A stretch of DNA of 64,000 nucleotides from Frigoribacterium sp. CG_9.8. GTDB lineage: Bacteria; Actinomycetota; Actinomycetes; Actinomycetales; Microbacteriaceae. The position numbers were made by a program, and so were the translations under genes. Positions 46,145 through 54,593 of the stretch are shown piece by piece. The stretch spans positions 124,001 through 188,000 of the forward strand of contig NZ_JADOVH010000001.1 of assembly GCF_015751965.1 (NCBI RefSeq), read 5' to 3'. The first letter of the stretch is position 1. Each line of letters starts with the position of its first letter. Below the pieces are notes generated by a model. The model saw only the letters and a program-made list of their open reading frames with translations. It was not told the DNA's origin and did no database searches.

Positions 46145-47341
46145 CTACAGCGGGCGGGTGATCGCTCCGCCAGTTCCGTTCGAGTGAACGATGTGCAGCT
46201 CGGCCCAGAGGACCGCGCCGTCGATGTTCCGCAGGCGGTACGCCAGCGAGTCGGACTCGAACGAGCCCTCGAAGGGGCTGATCGAGCCGGCGCCGACGTA
46301 GGAGCCCTGGAGGTTCTGCACGCGCAGCTCCGGGGTCTCGTATCCGCGCAGCTTGAGGAACTCGATGACCGGGCGACGGGTGGAGCCCGGCTTCGGAACG
46401 AGCGACCAGGTGTTGTCCAGAATGCGCTCGGACTCAACGAGGGTCACGTTTCCGAGGACCGTGTTGTAACGGCCACCATCTTCGACGTAGCCACCGCTGG
46501 TGACGTGCAGCACCTGGCGGTTCATCTGGAAGTCCCAGAAGCGACGAGTCCCGATCGGCACGAACAGGTTGTAGCCTGACGCCTCGCCGATGCGGTTGCC
46601 CTTGATCTTGCGACGCGAGCGCTGGAAGATCGCTTCCTCGATGGCCTCGGGCGACAGCTTCGCGTTGGCCGGGATGGTGGTCCCGTCCGGCGAGGTTCCG
46701 GCGCTGAGTGCGCTAACGGCGGTAGCCGACAGGAGAGCGTCGAAGAACTCGGCGATCTTTCCATCGGTCGACACGCTGAGCAGCTCGCCCGGCAGGGCCT
46801 CGAAGAAACCAACGGTGTCGTTGATCTGCGCTTCCCAGGTCCAGTCGAACCGGAGACCGCGCTTGCGGAGCTTCTGGTAGAAGCTCTCGATCCCGCCGGT
46901 CATGGAGACCATCGGGAAGAGTCCGCCCTCGGGGATGACCAGCGGCTCGCCGTGCTTGCCGAGGCCAGCACCGCGCATGTTCGACTCGTTGTACTCGAGG
47001 TCGGGATCGGTGGCGTCGCCTTCGCCCCAGTAGAGCGAGTACAGCGCGACGGGACGGAAGTCCTTGACCGTGCGAACGCCCGCCCAGTCTCCGAGGGAGT
47101 GGACCGCCTTGTCGTACTGCGGCACGAACTCGATGTTGATGGCGTGCGTGAGGTTCACGCTCGCGTCGGTCGAGCTAACGGCCTCGCGGAGCGTTCCGTC
47201 GGCAACGTAGTCGCCGGCCATCGCGCTGCGGAAGAGCTTCTGCGCTTCCTTGACCTTGCTCTTCGACACGCCGGGCTGCGGGTGCAGACGACGGTCAAGG
47301 GTGAACTGGTCGCGGTACTCCCGCGCCTTGAACTCGGCCAT
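46145..47341 (-). CDS. phage major capsid protein
   Basis: A 398-residue protein in the position of the major head protein. The N-terminal about 60 residues are helical and charged (MAEFKAREYRDQFTLDRR), followed by an alpha/beta region rich in aromatic residues (ALYSLYWGEGDATDPDLEYN). The size, order after decoration protein and protease, and the C-terminal strand pattern fit a HK97-fold capsid protein of actinophages. Its ATG overlaps the stop of the decoration gene, so expression is coupled. I cannot name the closest phage. Confidence 0.82.
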   Translation of the reverse strand: MAEFKAREYRDQFTLDRRLHPQPGVSKSKVKEAQKLFRSAMAGDYVADGTLREAVSSTDASVNLTHAINIEFVPQYDKAVHSLGDWAGVRTVKDFRPVALYSLYWGEGDATDPDLEYNESNMRGAGLGKHGEPLVIPEGGLFPMVSMTGGIESFYQKLRKRGLRFDWTWEAQINDTVGFFEALPGELLSVSTDGKIAEFFDALLSATAVSALSAGTSPDGTTIPANAKLSPEAIEEAIFQRSRRKIKGNRIGEASGYNLFVPIGTRRFWDFQMNRQVLHVTSGGYVEDGGRYNTVLGNVTLVESERILDNTWSLVPKPGSTRRPVIEFLKLRGYETPELRVQNLQGSYVGAGSISPFEGSFESDSLAYRLRNIDGAVLWAELHIVHSNGTGGAITRPL

Positions 47342-47757
47342 TATGCGGTCACTCCGATCTTGATGGGGCGAACGGTCCCGCGAACGAGGTATCCGCTCGG
47401 CTCGTTGACGACACCGAAGTAGGTGTTGCCGGTAGCGGTGATGCTGAGAGTGCCATCGGCCGCGACGAAGTACACCGGTACTCCGGGGACGGTTCCGGCG
47501 ACAGCACCAGTGATGGGGAACTCGAAGGTTCCGGTCGTGTAGACCGAAGACTCGAGTGCGCCCTGGCCGTTGTCACCCTGCGGGAGGCCCGAGATGGTGA
47601 TGCCGGCGACAGTGATCGAAGTCTTCTGTCCGGGCGTTCCGCTCAGGGTCACGCCGGGGCGAGTTCCCTGCATGACGGCGACGCGAGGAAGCGTCGGGAC
47701 GGCGAGCGTCCATACCTCACGGGTGGATTCGATGTCTGCGAAGACTTGTGCGCCCAT
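47341..47757 (-). CDS. capsid decoration (DUF2190-like) protein
   Basis: A 138-residue protein, nearly all beta strand and Gly/Thr/Val rich (ITVAGITISGLPQGDNGQG, FEFPITGAVAGTVPGVPVYF). The last stretch is the typical DUF2190 pattern of small head-decoration proteins that stabilise HK97-type shells. ATG at 47,757 overlaps the protease stop (TAATG), so I prefer it to the in-frame ATG at 47,766. Confidence 0.7.
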   Translation of the reverse strand: MGAQVFADIESTREVWTLAVPTLPRVAVMQGTRPGVTLSGTPGQKTSITVAGITISGLPQGDNGQGALESSVYTTGTFEFPITGAVAGTVPGVPVYFVAADGTLSITATGNTYFGVVNEPSGYLVRGTVRPIKIGVTA

Positions 47758-48677
47758 TAGTTCCACTCCATTCCGAGTGCGTAGCTTTCGTTGTCCGAAC
47801 CGGACTCAACGCGGCGTCCGCCGGTGTTGGTCGACTCGGTGAGAGACGTGATGGCTTCTGCCTTGATCTTCTTGGCGTCTTCGAGCGCAGCGGTGATGTC
47901 ATCGCCCTTCGCAGCGGCGGCCAGGAGGGCCGTTTCCTGCGTGGGGAAGACATCGGCCTTGCTGACCAGATCGGAGGCTGCCGCGTATGCCGCGATCGCT
48001 TCCGTGATGGTCGGCTCTGCCTCAGTGCCGGCGGCCTTGGCGGCCTCGGCAGCTTCGGCAGCTAGCTTCTGCTCAGAGACGAACGCGAGGACCGGGGCGA
48101 GAGCTTCGGCTACTGACTTGTCGACCAGTGCCTTCATTTCCTCGGGGGTCATGCTTTCCTCTTTTCTTTCGTCTGCCAAGGCGGCAGTACGGGCTGATTC
48201 GAGGAGCGACATTGCTCTCTCGGAAACTTTGTCGCCGAGGCTGGAGCCTTCAAGGCCGCCGTAGCCCACCATGTCGACGCCATTGGTGCGGTGGGCGATC
48301 AGCTCGGTGATGTTGCCCTCCTTGTCGGCCTTGCCGAGCGCGAAGATCGACAGGGCAACGTGCGGGGCAACCTCTTCAACGAAGTCGGCGTAGCGGGGGA
48401 GCGGCAGAAGCTCGGAGACGAGGGCACCATTCGGGCCTTCGTTCGGGTCCCAGCTAGCCCCGTCAGGGTAGGTGCCAAGGAGGTCCCGCGGGTCGCGGTT
48501 CTCGTCATGGTTAATGTAGGCCTTCATGCCGGCCGGGAAGGCGACGGGGCCGTAGTTCTCGAGGACCTGGGCGCTGTACTTGCCGCTGGAGCCCTGGCCG
48601 GGGACGGCGAGGATTGCGCGCCAACGGCCGGTCGCCGTCTTGGTTGCGGGCTGCGCTGCTTCGATAAGTACCTTCAC
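47757..48677 (-). CDS. capsid maturation protease with C-terminal scaffold
   Basis: A 306-residue protein with two parts. The first about 150 residues form a protease-like domain: GKYSAQVLENYG, then AYINHDE (likely catalytic His) and HVALSIFALG (likely catalytic Ser). From about residue 165 the sequence is a Glu/Ala/Lys-rich helix (EEMKALVDKSVAEALAPVL), as in fused scaffolding domains. It would cut itself and the capsid N-terminus during head maturation. GTG start sits seven bases after TAGGAT. Confidence 0.78.
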   Translation of the reverse strand: MKVLIEAAQPATKTATGRWRAILAVPGQGSSGKYSAQVLENYGPVAFPAGMKAYINHDENRDPRDLLGTYPDGASWDPNEGPNGALVSELLPLPRYADFVEEVAPHVALSIFALGKADKEGNITELIAHRTNGVDMVGYGGLEGSSLGDKVSERAMSLLESARTAALADERKEESMTPEEMKALVDKSVAEALAPVLAFVSEQKLAAEAAEAAKAAGTEAEPTITEAIAAYAAASDLVSKADVFPTQETALLAAAAKGDDITAALEDAKKIKAEAITSLTESTNTGGRRVESGSDNESYALGMEWN

Positions 48678-48684
48678 GCAGCCA

Positions 48685-48717
48685 ATCCTATGCGAACTCC
48701 CAGGAAACGTCCAGAAA
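48685..48717 (-). promoter_or_regulatory. late-type promoter of the protease-capsid unit
   Basis: TTTCTG (48,717-48,712), 21 bases, TAGGAT (48,690-48,685), then seven bases to the GTG start. The spacer holds GACGTTTCCTGGGAGTT, close to the other late promoters. A leaderless transcript is predicted. Confidence 0.68.
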
Positions 48718-48722
48718 GCAAA

Positions 48723-48732
48723 AAGCCAGCTA
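48723..48732 (+). promoter_or_regulatory. AAGCCAGCTA site at the portal gene end
   Basis: One mismatch to TAGCCAGCTA. It contains the TAG stop codon of the portal gene and lies five bases upstream of the next late promoter box. Confidence 0.42.
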
Positions 48733-50292
48733 TTTTGAGATGCCCTTCTTACGGACGTCGTTTCCGTTTACGCCACTTCCGCCTGCCGGATTGTTCTTGC
48801 CCTGGTCGGGAGCTGCAGTGGATTTGTTGAGGCCCTGGTCGGCTGGGGCTCCTGGAGCACCGGGCATGACGGTCGGGGGCGGAGGCGCATTGGCTGCCTT
48901 GATCTTCGACTGCGCCTTGAGGGAGGTGAGAGTGTTCGGCTGGATCCAGTCGATGGGCACTGCGTTGCCCGTGATTTCCAGCAGCTCTGAGATGCGCTCC
49001 TCGATGGGGCCGGGCAGGTAGAGGCCGCTGTCGAGCGCGAGGATCAGCGCCTGCAGCTCGCGGTATTCTTCGCTGGCGTCCGAGAGAGAAGAGAAGAAGA
49101 CGTCATTGGCATCAAGCTCGGCGCCCATCCAGGTCAGGACGCGGCGGTCGAACTCAACGTGGCGGCTGCGGCGGCTCTCCATGGCGAGTCGGGTGGGGAG
49201 GTCGAGGGTGGCGGCTGAGCCGTATCCGCCAGAGCCGGATGCGCCGGGGTTCGAGGAGATGGAGACGACGGATACCTCGAGTGCCGAGGCGACGATCGCC
49301 AGGAGGGCGTGTCCCGAGTCGAAGTCGTAGCCCTTGCCGGCAGTGGGCAGCGGGGTGAGCGCGTTGGCGCCGATCAAGGTTGCGCCAGCGTCGGATGGCG
49401 TGGCGATCCGGGCGGCGGCGTTGTCGGTTTCCTTCTTGGAGCCGGTAGCGATCTGGAAGGCGAACTGCGCCATCGCGTCCGACATGACCTTGCCGTTCAT
49501 CACGAAGTCGCGGTAAATCTTGGCCCAGGCGTATGCGGTCAGGCCATCGGGAGCACCGAAGGCCCAGCCGACCTGCGTGTTGACGTGCTGGTCGAAGATA
49601 ACCTTTTTCGTCGGGGCGATTTCATCATGCTCGACCTTGATTTTGAATCCTGGCTTGTTGCGGCGCTTGTCGGCCAGGTCGGTATAGATCCACTCCTTGA
49701 CGGATTCGCCCTCTCGCTTCCTCGAGTAGTCGGTGTAGTCGATCCGGTAGGCGATGATTTCGTCTGCTCGCAGCGGGTTGAATGCGATCGAGCCAACCTG
49801 CTCGATGAAGGTGGGCTCGAGGGAGTGGTCGGACGGGTCGCCGATGACGAGGTATATCGAGTCGGTGAACAGCGCGCTCTCACGCTCGTCGTGGGCCTGC
49901 GGTCCGAAGAAGTTGCGCTGGTTCAACAGGTCGGCGACGTATTTCTTGGTCTGCTTCGTATAGCCACTACCGCTCGGCAGCGCGTTGTCGCTGTAGTGGA
50001 TATTGCCACTCCAGATGTTGTTAGTTCGCAGCCGCATGCCTCGCTGCATGTGGACGTTGCCGAGGGACTCGCGGAGCTTCCGCGACCACTCCTTGAGTTC
50101 GTCGAGCGAGGGGCCAGTGTGCAGGTCTCCCATTCCGCCGATGACCTTGGCCCAGCCGATGTCTTCCCCAGCGAGCATCGCGTTCCAGGAGAGCTGCTCG
50201 CGCAAGCTCTGGTTGATCGTCTGCGACTGGTCGAGGACTGTTTCGAGGAGTCCGACACGTTCTTCGGAGAGTTTCAAGGTGTTTTCGGCCAT
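48730..50292 (-). CDS. phage portal protein
   Basis: A 520-residue protein between terminase and protease genes, the normal place and size for a portal. It has a helical N-terminus (LETVLDQSQTINQSLREQLS), a long alpha/beta middle (about residues 60-400) and a disordered, Pro/Ala/Gly-rich C-terminus (PPPPTVMPGAPGAPADQGL). Twelve copies would form the DNA gate of the head vertex. The ATG lies seven bases after TAAAGT with no Shine-Dalgarno. Confidence 0.82.
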   Translation of the reverse strand: MAENTLKLSEERVGLLETVLDQSQTINQSLREQLSWNAMLAGEDIGWAKVIGGMGDLHTGPSLDELKEWSRKLRESLGNVHMQRGMRLRTNNIWSGNIHYSDNALPSGSGYTKQTKKYVADLLNQRNFFGPQAHDERESALFTDSIYLVIGDPSDHSLEPTFIEQVGSIAFNPLRADEIIAYRIDYTDYSRKREGESVKEWIYTDLADKRRNKPGFKIKVEHDEIAPTKKVIFDQHVNTQVGWAFGAPDGLTAYAWAKIYRDFVMNGKVMSDAMAQFAFQIATGSKKETDNAAARIATPSDAGATLIGANALTPLPTAGKGYDFDSGHALLAIVASALEVSVVSISSNPGASGSGGYGSAATLDLPTRLAMESRRSRHVEFDRRVLTWMGAELDANDVFFSSLSDASEEYRELQALILALDSGLYLPGPIEERISELLEITGNAVPIDWIQPNTLTSLKAQSKIKAANAPPPPTVMPGAPGAPADQGLNKSTAAPDQGKNNPAGGSGVNGNDVRKKGISK

Positions 50293-50299
50293 GCAGCTT

Positions 50300-50332
50300 A
50301 CTTTAGGCTAGTTTTCAGCCCATTCACAGAAA
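50300..50332 (-). promoter_or_regulatory. late-type promoter of the portal gene
   Basis: TTTCTG (50,332-50,327), 21 bases, TAAAGT (50,305-50,300), then seven bases to the ATG. The spacer is more diverged than in the other three but keeps GCTG at the same place. Confidence 0.6.
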
Positions 50333-50334
50333 CT

Positions 50335-50344
50335 TGGCCAGCTA
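50335..50344 (+). promoter_or_regulatory. TGGCCAGCTA site at the terminase gene end
   Basis: One mismatch to TAGCCAGCTA. It includes the TAG stop codon of the large terminase gene and lies two bases from the portal promoter box. Confidence 0.42.
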
Positions 50345-52156
50345 CAACGGGCTGCCCACGCTGTTTCTCTTCTGGTTCAACAGTTCCCAGGGGTCACGGA
50401 AGTACGTGTCTCCCCTTTTTGCCTGGTTGATCGGGTCGTCGATGCCGGGAAGGAGCGCTGCGGCATAGCTGCAAGTGTCCGCCGCGTCAGGAGACTTGAA
50501 CCCGCGCTTCTTCATCGACTCCTTCGACTCAATCAGGATGGCGCCGTGGGGTAGGGACTCCTCGTAGATGATGTCGCCGAGCTGCTCGATCAGCAGGGCA
50601 TCGTTCGGGTCGATGTCGATGGTGCCGTGTTCCATGCGCTCGCGCAGCTTGTCGTACTGGTGGGCGCGGTCGTTCTTCCAGACCATGACGTCAGGGCTTG
50701 AGCGGGATCCGAGCATCTCCACGATGATGTAGGGCCGCACGGCACCTTTCAAGTCGATCGAGAAGAGCGCGTCGACGAGGCCCTTACCAACACCGGATGC
50801 GTCAATGCGGACCTGGGTGACGCGCTGCTCGAGCGCGTGCTGATGGACAAGGGTTGCTTGCCCGACGGTCTTGACGATGTTGCCGTTGCCGTCGTTCTCC
50901 ACGCGGTCGGAGAACGGCCGGCCGCGGAATGACTCGATGAACCGGATCCGCATGCCGTCGACGACCCCGACATCCCCCAGCTCACTTGTGACGTGGCCGT
51001 CTTCGTGGGTGACCTCGACCCACTCGTACATGAGCCCGGACTCGGAGGTGTAGCAGAACGTGGAGTCGCCGGTCTCGGCGCGCGCGACGTCGACGGCGAG
51101 CACCCGACGGGAATCGTCTGCCACGAAGCATGTCGCGTCGCGTCCCTTGCCGAGGGCGAACTCGGTGAAGAGGTTGTTGCCCGAGTCGTAGGCGAACATC
51201 CCGAGGACACGCGAGCGGTAGCGCGGGGAGTCTTCGCCGTACTCCAGGCGTTTCTCCTCGACGTAGGTGGGGCCGGATAGCGCGCGGAGGGCGTCGGCCG
51301 ACATTCCGAGCCCAAAGGGCAGCTTGTCGTGCTCGGCTTTCCGCTCACACCCTTCGACGCAGCGCCCGCCGCCGTGGAAGTTGGGGGAGTCCAGTACGGA
51401 AATAGCGTGCAAATCCCAGCTCGCGCCGTACTCTTCGCCAGTCTTGTCGTTGATCTTGCCGGAGAAGATCGCGCCGAGCCGGGAGGCTGGGTTCGTCGGG
51501 TTGGCGATGAGGAGTCGGCGTGAGGTGTCGTTGGAGGTGATGTTGGAGAGCGAATCGATCATGGCCTCGTTGAGGCCGACCGCCTCGTCCCCGATCGCCA
51601 GGACGTACTGCGCGTGGATTCCCTGGAAGGCGTCTTCCTTGTGGTCCGGGGGCTTGCGGCCCTGGGCGACGAGCACGCCAAGCGAGGTCTTCCACTCGTC
51701 GTTACCGGTGATGTAGCCGGGCAGTGCATGGTCGGGCCAGCCCGTCGTGTCCTTGCCGTCCTTCTGCAGCCGTAGGTACTCCTTGTTGCGCTCGATGCTC
51801 TTGGCCATGAGCCCGCGGATTTCCCGCCAGAGAATCGCCTTGACCTGGGCGGCGGAGGGTGCGGTTGTGGCGACGAAGGAGCTGCCGAGGGGATGAATGT
51901 CAATCCACCATGCAACTAGCACTGCCGAGAGGAAGGACTTGCCGACACCATGGCCGGCGCGGACGGCGATCGACTTCTTAGTGCCGCGGGCGATCGCGTA
52001 AGCAATCTCGCACTGCTTCCACCAGAGGTCGACACCGAGAATGTCCTTGGCCCAGAGCACCGGATCGGTGAGGTACTGGGCCTTGCGGGCGTCTGTCTCG
52101 AGGCCGTCGACAACTCGGGGGAGCAAAGAGGCGAGGTAGCCAGTGTTGGCGCTCAT
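50342..52156 (-). CDS. terminase large subunit
   Basis: A 604-residue packaging motor. The ATPase has Walker A AVRAGHGVGKSFL (GHGVGKS at 68-74), and Walker B LAIGDEAVG (about 190). The C-terminal nuclease shows VLAVDVARAETGDSTF and VRIDASGVGKGLVDAL, the RNase H-like acidic residues. It translocates DNA into the head and cuts it. ATG overlaps the stop of the small subunit gene (ATGA), so the two are coupled. The protein looks complete. Confidence 0.92.
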   Translation of the reverse strand: MSANTGYLASLLPRVVDGLETDARKAQYLTDPVLWAKDILGVDLWWKQCEIAYAIARGTKKSIAVRAGHGVGKSFLSAVLVAWWIDIHPLGSSFVATTAPSAAQVKAILWREIRGLMAKSIERNKEYLRLQKDGKDTTGWPDHALPGYITGNDEWKTSLGVLVAQGRKPPDHKEDAFQGIHAQYVLAIGDEAVGLNEAMIDSLSNITSNDTSRRLLIANPTNPASRLGAIFSGKINDKTGEEYGASWDLHAISVLDSPNFHGGGRCVEGCERKAEHDKLPFGLGMSADALRALSGPTYVEEKRLEYGEDSPRYRSRVLGMFAYDSGNNLFTEFALGKGRDATCFVADDSRRVLAVDVARAETGDSTFCYTSESGLMYEWVEVTHEDGHVTSELGDVGVVDGMRIRFIESFRGRPFSDRVENDGNGNIVKTVGQATLVHQHALEQRVTQVRIDASGVGKGLVDALFSIDLKGAVRPYIIVEMLGSRSSPDVMVWKNDRAHQYDKLRERMEHGTIDIDPNDALLIEQLGDIIYEESLPHGAILIESKESMKKRGFKSPDAADTCSYAAALLPGIDDPINQAKRGDTYFRDPWELLNQKRNSVGSPL

Positions 52157-52686
52157 CCCTGCTCGATTCGCCGTTCGATGGTGTCGACTGCGGCGGGCAG
52201 CGCCATGAGGAATACCTCGTGAAGCTCGGCACTGGGGACGGCGGGGTAGCGCCGGGCCAGCTCATCGGCTGCGGAGAACATGGTGGCCTGGATTGCGGCG
52301 AGCATGATGCGTGCCTGGCCGTCGAGGACGATGTTCGCAGCTTCCTCGGGGCTCATGCGGTGCTTGGCGAGGGCGTCCTGCTTCATCTTGAGCGCCTGGA
52401 GCGCGGCCTTGATGTGCTGCACGCTACCGGCAGCGACCCACTCACGCAGCGAGGCAAGGATGTCGTTGATCGACTCCAGAATGAGCTGCTCCTGCTCGAA
52501 GAACGTCGCCCAATTGCGGGACTCAAGCAGGTCTCGCACGCGCTGTATCGTCTGCTCCGGGGGGATCGTGCCGCCAACGGCCGCTGACATCTCCTTGCCG
52601 CTGAGACCGTCTGAGGCGGCGCGCAGGAGCTTGCGGTCTATAGGCCCGTTGGCCAGCCCACGGCTATATTCCAGCTCTTTGCTCAC
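52153..52686 (-). CDS. probable terminase small subunit
   Basis: A 177-residue helical protein directly before the large terminase, overlapping it by four bases. The N-terminal part (RKLLRAASDGLSGKEMSAAVG) could form a DNA-binding helix-turn-helix, and a long coiled region follows (residues 60-150). No strong family motif is seen; the call rests mainly on position and size. GTG start is six bases after TAGAAT. Confidence 0.7.
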   Translation of the reverse strand: MSKELEYSRGLANGPIDRKLLRAASDGLSGKEMSAAVGGTIPPEQTIQRVRDLLESRNWATFFEQEQLILESINDILASLREWVAAGSVQHIKAALQALKMKQDALAKHRMSPEEAANIVLDGQARIMLAAIQATMFSAADELARRYPAVPSAELHEVFLMALPAAVDTIERRIEQG

Positions 52687-52692
52687 CGCGCC

Positions 52693-52725
52693 ATTCTAAG
52701 GCAACTCCCAGCGAACGCCCAGAAA
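52693..52725 (-). promoter_or_regulatory. late-type promoter of the terminase unit
   Basis: TTTCTG (52,725-52,720), 21 bases, TAGAAT (52,698-52,693), then six bases to the GTG start. The spacer holds GGCGTTCGCTGGGAGTT. It directly abuts the terminator of the upstream gene. Confidence 0.68.
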
Positions 52726-52753
52726 CCCCCGACAGGGCCAAGTCTGTCGGGGG
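52726..52753 (-). terminator. terminator after the DGQHR gene
   Basis: CCCCCGACAG pairs perfectly with CTGTCGGGGG around an eight-base loop, starting eight bases past the stop. Leftward it is followed by TTTCTG, which also forms the first box of the terminase promoter. Confidence 0.85.
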
Positions 52754-52760
52754 CTGGTCT

Positions 52761-54131
52761 CTACTTCGCCGCCTTGGCGCGTGTCAGCTCGGGGCGGAGG
52801 ATCGCATCTGTCTGCTCATCAGTCAGTTCTTCGGGTTCGGGCTCGGGAGCTGGCTTCGGGCGAGCCTTCGGCTTGGCGTCGAGGAACTTCGGCCCATCAA
52901 TTGCCCAGCTCACGAAGTGGTCAACGACCTGTACGGCGTCCTGCCGGCGCGAGGAGGGAGCAGACATGCCGGGCACGAAGCTCGGCATCCCAACCCGCTC
53001 CAGGAGCAGGCTATTCTCGTGGATCGGCACCTCCAGGTGCGGGGCAAGCTTGGCGAAGAAGTCCTCCACCATCTGCGCTGAAAAGGCGTGCTCTACTGTC
53101 AGGTTGTGATAAGTCGCAGCTAGGATCCGCCAGAAGACTGGCGAGCCGAGCAGCGAGGTCTCGCGGAGCTGGTCCGGGGTGATCTGCCCGTTCAGGATCG
53201 CAGCTAGTGGCGGGAAGGAGCGCACGAGCAGGTCGAAGAACTCCTCAGAGTTCACCTCGACGTCGCGGTCGCTCATCTGCGACTCGACCCGCTTACCGAT
53301 CCGGCCCTCATAACCCACACTGAGCGCGCGCACGGTCTCGATAACGTGCTTGGCGGTGGTGACGTAGGGCGACTTCTTCGGCAGCCGGTCGGTTTCTTTC
53401 TCTGTGCGGTTGGTGAGAAGCGGGTGGTTGAGTACGTTCTCGAGGGCGCGGTTGACGGCCTTGCGTGAGTCGAAGCGCGCACGGACGGAGGCGGTAATAC
53501 CCTTCGCGTTCTCGGCAATGTCGTAGAACGCCTGGCGGTACTTTGCCGGGTCGCCCTCGACCATCACTTGCACGGGAATGTGTTCGCTGGTGAATCGCTT
53601 GGCCTGCAGTTCAAGCCCGGCCTTCTTCTTCTCGAAGTCGCGGAGTGCGTTGGTGTCCTGGTTTCGGCGTGCCGAAATGATCGACTCGCTGGTCTTGGCG
53701 ATGTCCGCGTTGATCCCGTCCAGCGCCTCGTACATGCCAAGAATGCGGTGCTGGCCGTCCAGGATATGTAAGTCACTGGTGGCAGTGCGCTGGTAGCTGA
53801 TGCTGCCGAATGCAATGCCAGCGTCCTCGGCGGTCGCGGATACGAACTCGAAGGGGCGCTCTCCGCGGAGGATGATGCCTGGCACGACCCACTCGGGTGC
53901 GCTACGCAAGTAGGCAGCAAAATCGGAGGCGTGCTTGGGTGTGATGCGCCGGTTTCCGACGGTCAGTACTGCGGGGTTCGGCCGCGGGACGAGCGCAAGG
54001 ATCTGCAGCAGGGAGAGGTCGAGGAGATAGTTGGTCCGGCCGCCCTGGATGAAGCGGGTCCCGTAATAGACATCAGTCGTGCTGTACCCGGTAGCGGCAG
54101 GCAGCGCGGATAAGTCAAGAGTCATGATCAT
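52761..54131 (-). CDS. DGQHR-domain (DndB-like) protein
   Basis: A 456-residue protein with the diagnostic HILDGQHRI at residues 122-130, the core of the DndB/DGQHR family. The family also expects RRITPKHASDFAAYL, a segment seen here at 61-75. DndB acts as a regulator in DNA phosphorothioation systems, and DGQHR proteins also occur alone in phages and defence islands. No dndACDE or pbe genes are in the window. The C-terminus is Pro/Glu/Lys rich. The ATG at 54,131 lies seven bases after TATAGA; a second ATG at 54,125 has GGA upstream and is an alternative. Confidence 0.78.
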   Translation of the reverse strand: MIMTLDLSALPAATGYSTTDVYYGTRFIQGGRTNYLLDLSLLQILALVPRPNPAVLTVGNRRITPKHASDFAAYLRSAPEWVVPGIILRGERPFEFVSATAEDAGIAFGSISYQRTATSDLHILDGQHRILGMYEALDGINADIAKTSESIISARRNQDTNALRDFEKKKAGLELQAKRFTSEHIPVQVMVEGDPAKYRQAFYDIAENAKGITASVRARFDSRKAVNRALENVLNHPLLTNRTEKETDRLPKKSPYVTTAKHVIETVRALSVGYEGRIGKRVESQMSDRDVEVNSEEFFDLLVRSFPPLAAILNGQITPDQLRETSLLGSPVFWRILAATYHNLTVEHAFSAQMVEDFFAKLAPHLEVPIHENSLLLERVGMPSFVPGMSAPSSRRQDAVQVVDHFVSWAIDGPKFLDAKPKARPKPAPEPEPEELTDEQTDAILRPELTRAKAAK

Positions 54132-54138
54132 TCCGATT

Positions 54139-54171
54139 TCTATAGGTCGATATATCCGTGTATTACAGTAT
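54139..54171 (-). promoter_or_regulatory. possible promoter of the DGQHR gene
   Basis: ATACTG, 21 bases, TATAGA (54,144-54,139), then seven bases to ATG at 54,131. The spacing equals that of the four late promoters but the spacer sequence is not shared. Nearby direct repeats (TTACAGTATTG and TCACAGTGTTA) may be operators. Confidence 0.4.
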
Positions 54172-54205
54172 TGCGCCGTAAATCACAGTGTTACCATCCT
54201 GTTAC

Positions 54206-54215
54206 TAGCTGGCTA
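54206..54215 (-). promoter_or_regulatory. TAGCCAGCTA site upstream of the DGQHR gene
   Basis: Exact match on the reverse strand (reads TAGCTGGCTA on the plus strand), 75-84 bases before the DGQHR start, in the gap toward the divergent gene. Confidence 0.5.
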
Positions 54216-54335
54216 AGTTTGTCAAGCCCTCACGTATATGGACAGGGGCAAGTCTGTGTAGAGTCTCAGGAAGAGCGCGGCCACATTCACCGGGCTTGGT
54301 ATTGAAAGCTAAAACTAAAGAGGACGTCAACAGCC

Positions 54336-54581
54336 ATGCAGCAGAACACCACCGCCCCACTTCCCGCAATTGGCGGAGATGACTTCATCGTCTACCCCGG
54401 GAGCAATGGAACGGTGTTCATCGAGCGCGTGAGGCCATCAGGGGTGCGTGATGGCAACTCGATCTTCCAGTTCGATGCCCGCCATCTCTTCACGATCATG
54501 TTCCCGCTGGTGTTTCAGCTCATGGTCACTGTCCACCGCGTCCCGATCGGCAAGCTCATGGCCATGTTGCATCTCGGGTGA
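54336..54581 (+). CDS. orphan rightward small gene with own terminator (moron-like)
   Basis: An 81-residue protein (MQQNTTAPLPAIGGDDFIVY at the start). The N-terminal half is polar; the C-terminal half has a hydrophobic stretch (LFTIMFPLVFQLMVTV, about residues 51-66). No family is recognised. It is the only plus-strand gene inside the leftward cluster, has AGAGGA 11 bases upstream of the ATG and is followed by a strong terminator. This independent unit resembles phage moron genes, which are often expressed from the prophage. Confidence 0.6.
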   Translation: MQQNTTAPLPAIGGDDFIVYPGSNGTVFIERVRPSGVRDGNSIFQFDARHLFTIMFPLVFQLMVTVHRVPIGKLMAMLHLG

Positions 54582-54593
54582 TCGAGTAAAAGA

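Noticed and set aside
49309-50430. 373-residue forward frame opposite the portal gene
   Set aside because: Shadow frame without ribosome site; the portal frame has gene order and start signals.
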